Part shown: one piece after another, positions 60,556-64,000 of the stretch
Layout of the letters: each line of letters starts with the position of its first letter
Position numbering within the stretch: the stretch's first letter is position 1
Source of the DNA: Alteribacter aurantiacus DSM 18675
GTDB lineage: Bacteria; Bacillota; Bacilli; Bacillales; Salisediminibacteriaceae
Direction: 5' to 3'
NCBI RefSeq assembly: GCF_000429705.1
Contig: NZ_KE386941.1
Coordinates: 1,364,001 to 1,428,000 of the forward strand
DNA: 64,000 nt
Program-made: the position numbers and the translations under genes
The notes under the pieces: model-generated
Database searches by the model: none
Seen by the model: the letters and a program-made list of their open reading frames with translations, nothing else
Told to the model about the DNA's origin: nothing

Positions 60556-61110
60556 TTAATAAAGATAAGGGATAAACCGGTACCTTGTTTCGCACCAAGA
60601 TTTATACCCGTTTCCGAGTTCCTGAACAAGCATACGTTCTTCAATCACCATGCGGTAAAGAAGCGCGGGCACAACGGTTGCGATCACAGACAGGAGACCT
60701 AAAACACTCCCCAAGTAGATCGCAATGCCAATGGCACACAGCAAAATTGCGGTATAAAGTGGATGGCGAAGGATGCGGTACGGTCCTGAGCTAACAAGAT
60801 CAACGCTCGATTCTACCGCTACATCCCTAGAAAACATCATTCCAAGTTTCATAATCCCCCAATACCTCAATGCCACACCAGCACCGTAAACAATCAAGCC
60901 TAAAACATAGAGTCCTAATGACTCAGGAAGTAAAAAGAGGTTTACTTCTCTACTGAAAACAGAGAGGGCTATCGTAAATACGAGAGCTCCTATGATCCAA
61001 TAAAACGATCGTTTCTCTCTATTCGTCTCTCCTGCAGGTTTACGATCGCGAAAGAAAACAAATTCCAACAGCCAAATCACTGTTATTGCAAAAAAGATGA
61101 TATCCAGCAA
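60556..61110 (-). CDS. Isoprenylcysteine carboxyl methyltransferase-like membrane protein
   Basis: A 184-residue integral membrane methyltransferase of the ICMT/PEMT type: four to five membrane segments and the SAM/lipid motif GPYRILRHPLYTAILLCAIG (about 117-136), then VIEERMLVQELGNGYKSWCETRYRFIP with the conserved E-E and R residues. Bacteria lack prenylated CaaX proteins, so the substrate is probably a lipid or isoprenoid. The TTG at 61108-61110 is preceded by GAAGGTGAAGG; the earlier ATGs have no ribosome site. It may be co-transcribed with crtI. Confidence 0.85.
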   Translation of the reverse strand: MLDIIFFAITVIWLLEFVFFRDRKPAGETNREKRSFYWIIGALVFTIALSVFSREVNLFLLPESLGLYVLGLIVYGAGVALRYWGIMKLGMMFSRDVAVESSVDLVSSGPYRILRHPLYTAILLCAIGIAIYLGSVLGLLSVIATVVPALLYRMVIEERMLVQELGNGYKSWCETRYRFIPYLY

Positions 61111-61235
61111 TGTTCCTTCACCTTCTCTCTGTTTTTGAGGATATACCATAAAAGCATTTGAACATAATAAAGGAATCCTCAATGTATTCGAGACTACATT
61201 TGAGAATTCCTTCGTAAAAGATTGTCGTATTTTGT

Positions 61236-62126
61236 TTAATCATTGACCATTAGGGGGTGTGAAAAAGCATCATATTCTTTGTTTCTTTTCTTAAGTTCAT
61301 TTCCTTCTTCAAATACAGTTTCAAAAAATCGACTAGCAGGCTCTGCTAATGCTTTGTAATAGTCTGCAAACAATGAAGCAGCATAGTCCCCAAGCCACCT
61401 TTTAGGTAATAGATCTTCCGGAAGACCGGGGTCCACAAATAAAAATTTCCTATATTCATGAACCAGCTTCGTCCGCTCTACGAAGCACTCCCCATCGGAG
61501 ATTTCACCTTTTTCAATCTTATTTTTATCAATGATGTATTTCTCACTATACGTTTTAATAAATGACTGATAGCGATCGTTTATTTCATTTAAGTTCCAAC
61601 ATTCTTCAATAACCTGCCTGCTTTCTCTTGGCCCTTTGTACTCAGAAACGAAAAAATGAACGTAGTCGTTGATCGCGTATTTTTTAATCAAATCATCCAC
61701 CTGTTTATCTAATGGGTTAGGAGAAATCCAACAACTGTTTGACAGTGTGCCGAAGCCACTCCATACAAGTTCTTTTCGTAGTTCATCCCGAATCGTTCGT
61801 TTCGTTTCCGGAATTGTATACATAAGCATACGCCACTTTCCATCCCAGTGAGCATTTTTTAACTTGAAGATTCGATCTGCCGCTTCCTCAATACGGTTAA
61901 CCCCACGTTCAGTAAGGAAATAGTAGCTCTTGTTTCCTTCTTTTCTTGATTGTACCCACCCTTGTTTGTTCATACGTGAAATGGCAGCGCGGATGGACTG
62001 TTCGTTGTGTCCAAACTCCTTTAAAAGGGAGATCAAACTTCCAATCCAAATCTCGTTACCATAATGCCGAATGTAATCCCCGTATAGGGTAAAAATCATT
62101 GATCTTGTGTTCAAATTTTCTTCCAT
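61236..62126 (-). CDS. paaX: PaaX family repressor of phenylacetate catabolism
   Basis: PaaX represses phenylacetic acid degradation genes and is released by phenylacetyl-CoA. The 296-residue protein has an N-terminal winged helix (about 8-75; RSMIFTLYGDYIRHYGNEIWIGSLISLLKEFGHNEQSIRAAISRMNKQGW), a middle domain with WDGKWRMLMYTIPETKRTIRDELRKELVWSGFGTLSNSCWISP and the C-terminal PaaX domain (WLGDYAASLFADYYKAL). All three are family traits. A palindrome covers its own -10 box. It lies 183 bp downstream of the aldehyde dehydrogenase gene, same strand. Confidence 0.92.
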   Translation of the reverse strand: MEENLNTRSMIFTLYGDYIRHYGNEIWIGSLISLLKEFGHNEQSIRAAISRMNKQGWVQSRKEGNKSYYFLTERGVNRIEEAADRIFKLKNAHWDGKWRMLMYTIPETKRTIRDELRKELVWSGFGTLSNSCWISPNPLDKQVDDLIKKYAINDYVHFFVSEYKGPRESRQVIEECWNLNEINDRYQSFIKTYSEKYIIDKNKIEKGEISDGECFVERTKLVHEYRKFLFVDPGLPEDLLPKRWLGDYAASLFADYYKALAEPASRFFETVFEEGNELKKRNKEYDAFSHPLMVND

Positions 62127-62177
62127 AGCGTAAACCTTCTCTCTTCAATCTACCCGCTTGTCGGAAATAGCTGATTA

Positions 62178-62213
62178 TTCGCATATTATAGCGAAATCTT
62201 TCGTCAATGTAAA
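62178..62213 (-). promoter_or_regulatory. paaX promoter with palindromic operator
   Basis: On the minus strand TTTACA (62208-62213), a 17-bp spacer and TATAAT (62185-62190). The perfect inverted repeat TTCGC-N8-GCGAA (62178-62195) spans the -10, the likely autoregulatory site. A second small palindrome (CGAAAGATTTCG) sits in the spacer. Confidence 0.6.
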
Positions 62214-62246
62214 TTTCAGCTCTCTTTCACCACATATAAATAGGTG

Positions 62247-62279
62247 AAAAAAAGCGAGGAGCGTGAGATACGCCCTCGC
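62247..62279 (-). terminator. Intrinsic terminator of the aldehyde dehydrogenase gene
   Basis: Minus strand GCGAGGGCGT, loop, ACGCTCCTCGC then seven T; about 30 bp after the stop. Confidence 0.9.
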
Positions 62280-62309
62280 AAAAAGTAGGTGAAAGGTCAA
62301 ACGAAAGTT

Positions 62310-63827
62310 TTACAGGCCAAACGGGTTTAATGGACGGTTACCTACATACGATAAAACACTTTTCGTTTCCGTATAAAGGTCTAATGTTTCCACACATAGC
62401 TCTCGACCGAAGCCACTCTGTTTGTAGCCACCGAACGGAGTCCCTGGAAACGCGGAAAACGGACAATTAACCATTACAATACCTGCTTGAATCCCGCTTG
62501 CTACGCGGTTGGCACGACCGTTGTCTTTAGTCCATACAGCAGACCCTAGACCAAACTCCGTATCATTCGCTAGCTTGAGTGCTTCTTTTTCATCCTTAAA
62601 TGTCATCACCACAACGACCGGTCCAAAAATCTCCTCTTGAGCAATGGCCATATCATTTGTAACATCAGTAATAATCGTTGGTGCGTACCAATAGCCCTCT
62701 TCAAATCCTTCAGGATGAACTTGCTCTCCTCCGGTCAGAACGGTAGCCCCATCAGCAACGGCTTTCTTTACGTAGCTGTCAATCACATCCACTTGTTTTT
62801 GATTAATGATCGAACCGAGATGGGTCCCTTTGTTCATCGGATCTCCAAGCTGTAGCTGTTTCGTTTTCGCAACGAACTTCTCCATAAACGTATCGTATAC
62901 ATCTTCATGGATGAACAAGCGAGAGCGAGCTTCACAAGACTGGCCGGTATTGTAGAAGATACCAAACAAAGATCCATCTACCGCTGCGTCAAGATCCGCA
63001 TCATCGAATACGAGATTTGGCGATTTCCCACCAAGTTCAAGTGTGACACGCTTTAACGTTTCAGAAGCTTTTGCCATAATGTCTTTACCCGTTCCTGTTT
63101 CACCAGTAAAGGCAACTTTGTCTACACCTTTATGTTCTGTTAGGTAAGATCCTACCGTCGACCCAGGTCCGGTAACGACGTTGACAACCCCTTCAGGAAC
63201 ACCGGCTTCATGACAAATTTCTGTAAGTACAATCGCTGTAACTGGAGTGAGGCTGGCTGGCTTCAATACAACAGAACACCCAACAGCAATAGCAGGAGCA
63301 ATCTTCCACGCTGCCATCATCATTGGATAATTCCACGGGATAATTTGAGCGGCAACGCCTACAGGCTCTTTTTGAGTATAGTTAAAAAAACCACCAGGCA
63401 CATTGTTAACAGAGCCTGTATGACCTACAATGGCACCTGCATAAAATTCAAAGTCTTCAATAGACTGCATCACTTGCCCTTGGGCAGCACCAACACTTTT
63501 CCCGCTGTTTAGCACTTCAAGTTCTACAAGTTCATTGAAACGTGAACGCATAATGGATGCAATTTTATTAAGCACTCTAGCACGCTTGCCTACAGGATAC
63601 TTCTTCCATTTACCATGGTCGAATGCATTGCGAGCAGCTTCTACAGCACGATCTACATCTTCTACACCTGCTTTTGTAATTTCAGCTAATGGCTTTCCTG
63701 TAGCTGGATTGTATGTGACGAAGGTCTCTTTATTCACACTATCGACGGACTCCCCGTTGATTACCATCTTATATAGATCACGCTTCATGACACTATTATC
63801 GAGCTTTTTCTCTTCAACACTTTTCAT
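62310..63827 (-). CDS. NAD(P)-dependent aldehyde dehydrogenase (possibly phenylacetaldehyde dehydrogenase)
   Basis: The 505-residue enzyme has the full ALDH fold: coenzyme motif FTGETGTGKDIMAKA (about 240-254), catalytic Glu in LELGGKSPNL (about 269) and the nucleophile Cys in FYNTGQSCEARSRLF (about 303). The ATG follows GGAGGG. It lies between paaX and an enoyl-CoA hydratase gene 20 bp upstream, consistent with oxidising phenylacetaldehyde to phenylacetate, though betaine-aldehyde and other ALDH classes cannot be excluded from sequence alone. Confidence 0.9.
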   Translation of the reverse strand: MKSVEEKKLDNSVMKRDLYKMVINGESVDSVNKETFVTYNPATGKPLAEITKAGVEDVDRAVEAARNAFDHGKWKKYPVGKRARVLNKIASIMRSRFNELVELEVLNSGKSVGAAQGQVMQSIEDFEFYAGAIVGHTGSVNNVPGGFFNYTQKEPVGVAAQIIPWNYPMMMAAWKIAPAIAVGCSVVLKPASLTPVTAIVLTEICHEAGVPEGVVNVVTGPGSTVGSYLTEHKGVDKVAFTGETGTGKDIMAKASETLKRVTLELGGKSPNLVFDDADLDAAVDGSLFGIFYNTGQSCEARSRLFIHEDVYDTFMEKFVAKTKQLQLGDPMNKGTHLGSIINQKQVDVIDSYVKKAVADGATVLTGGEQVHPEGFEEGYWYAPTIITDVTNDMAIAQEEIFGPVVVVMTFKDEKEALKLANDTEFGLGSAVWTKDNGRANRVASGIQAGIVMVNCPFSAFPGTPFGGYKQSGFGRELCVETLDLYTETKSVLSYVGNRPLNPFGL

Positions 63828-63847
63828 TGTACATTCCCTCCAATACG

Positions 63848-64000
63848 TTATTTGCCTGAGTAACTCGGCTGACGTTTAGCAAAAAAAGCTTTCATTCCTT
63901 CATGGTGATCTTGGGTCTTTCCAGCAGTACGCTGAGCGAAGGCTTCAAATTCAAGCATCTCTGCCAAATCGTAATCCCAACTTTTGTATAAGTATCGTTT
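63848..64000 (-). CDS. Enoyl-CoA hydratase, C-terminal end (probable PaaG-like)
   Basis: Only the last 50 codons are inside the window. They read DYDLAEMLEFEAFAQRTAGKTQDHHEGMKAFFAKRQPSYSGK before a TAA stop at 63848-63850, the typical C-terminus of crotonase-family enzymes (E-x-x-A-F-x-K-R-x-P-x-Y/F-x-G). Directly upstream of the aldehyde dehydrogenase and near paaX, it is probably a phenylacetyl-CoA-pathway isomerase/hydratase. The active site lies outside the window. Confidence 0.85.
   Translation of the reverse strand, partial: KRYLYKSWDYDLAEMLEFEAFAQRTAGKTQDHHEGMKAFFAKRQPSYSGK

Noticed and set aside
1..64000. tRNA, rRNA, CRISPR array, prophage, T-box or known riboswitch
   Set aside because: Reading the gaps by eye showed no cloverleaf, regular repeat-spacer array, phage genes or recognisable riboswitch core; faint cases would need a covariance search.

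Overview
The window is about 64 kb of chromosome from an endospore-forming, moderately halophilic-looking member of the Bacillaceae (Halobacillus, Pontibacillus or Thalassobacillus type; the genus is an inference). Evidence for this is the gene order, which mirrors Bacillus subtilis in reverse: ylaN-pycA-ctaABCDEF-ylbB...ylbQ-bshC-mraZ-rsmH-ftsL-pbpB-spoVD. Further evidence is the set of sporulation genes (spoVD, rsfA, ylbJ, ytvI, ylbD and a csfG-like sRNA), bacillithiol synthesis, and several proteins with acidic tails or linkers. I see no tRNA, rRNA, CRISPR array, prophage or intact insertion sequence.

Layout. 1-5000 is the start of the division/cell-wall cluster (spoVD partial, pbpB, ftsL, rsmH, mraZ) with a clear MraZ operator. 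5000-29000 is the ylb block: bacillithiol synthesis (bshC), pantothenate (panE), ribosome parts (rpmF, ylbN, rsmD), CoA synthesis (coaD), tRNA modification (ylbM), membrane and sporulation proteins and CBS/CAP proteins. It is interrupted between ylbE and ylbF by a three-gene UV-damage repair cassette (XPB-type helicase, helicase-associated partner, UvsE). 29000-36000 is the cytochrome aa3/caa3 oxidase cluster with heme A synthesis. 36000-44200 holds a Dps protein, pyruvate carboxylase, YlaN, glutaminase, a YjzC-like protein and manganese catalase.

44300-46150 is an ECF sigma/anti-sigma pair with a plausible autoregulatory promoter. 46280-52200 is a branched-chain amino acid catabolic operon: leucine dehydrogenase feeds a four-subunit 2-oxoacid dehydrogenase, with a CcpA-type cre upstream. 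52300-57400 holds a thioesterase, a nitronate monooxygenase-like protein, a gamma carbonic anhydrase, a lipoprotein, and a PadR-controlled operon whose last gene is frameshifted. 57600-61110 has two unrecognised genes, a carotenoid desaturase and an ICMT-like methyltransferase. 61236 to the end is the edge of a phenylacetate-catabolism locus (paaX, aldehyde dehydrogenase, partial enoyl-CoA hydratase).

Noncoding content is rich. A sigma-G-type promoter, structured RNA and terminator sit between rsmD and ylbG exactly where CsfG sRNA lies in B. subtilis. There are two full copies and one collapsed copy of a ~170-nt dispersed repeat, three copies of a 44-bp hairpin element, a ~113-bp imperfect inverted repeat, competing hairpins in the ctaB leader, and palindromic operators at the padR and paaX promoters. 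Several of these sit at synteny breaks, for example where ftsW is missing between ylaN and pycA.
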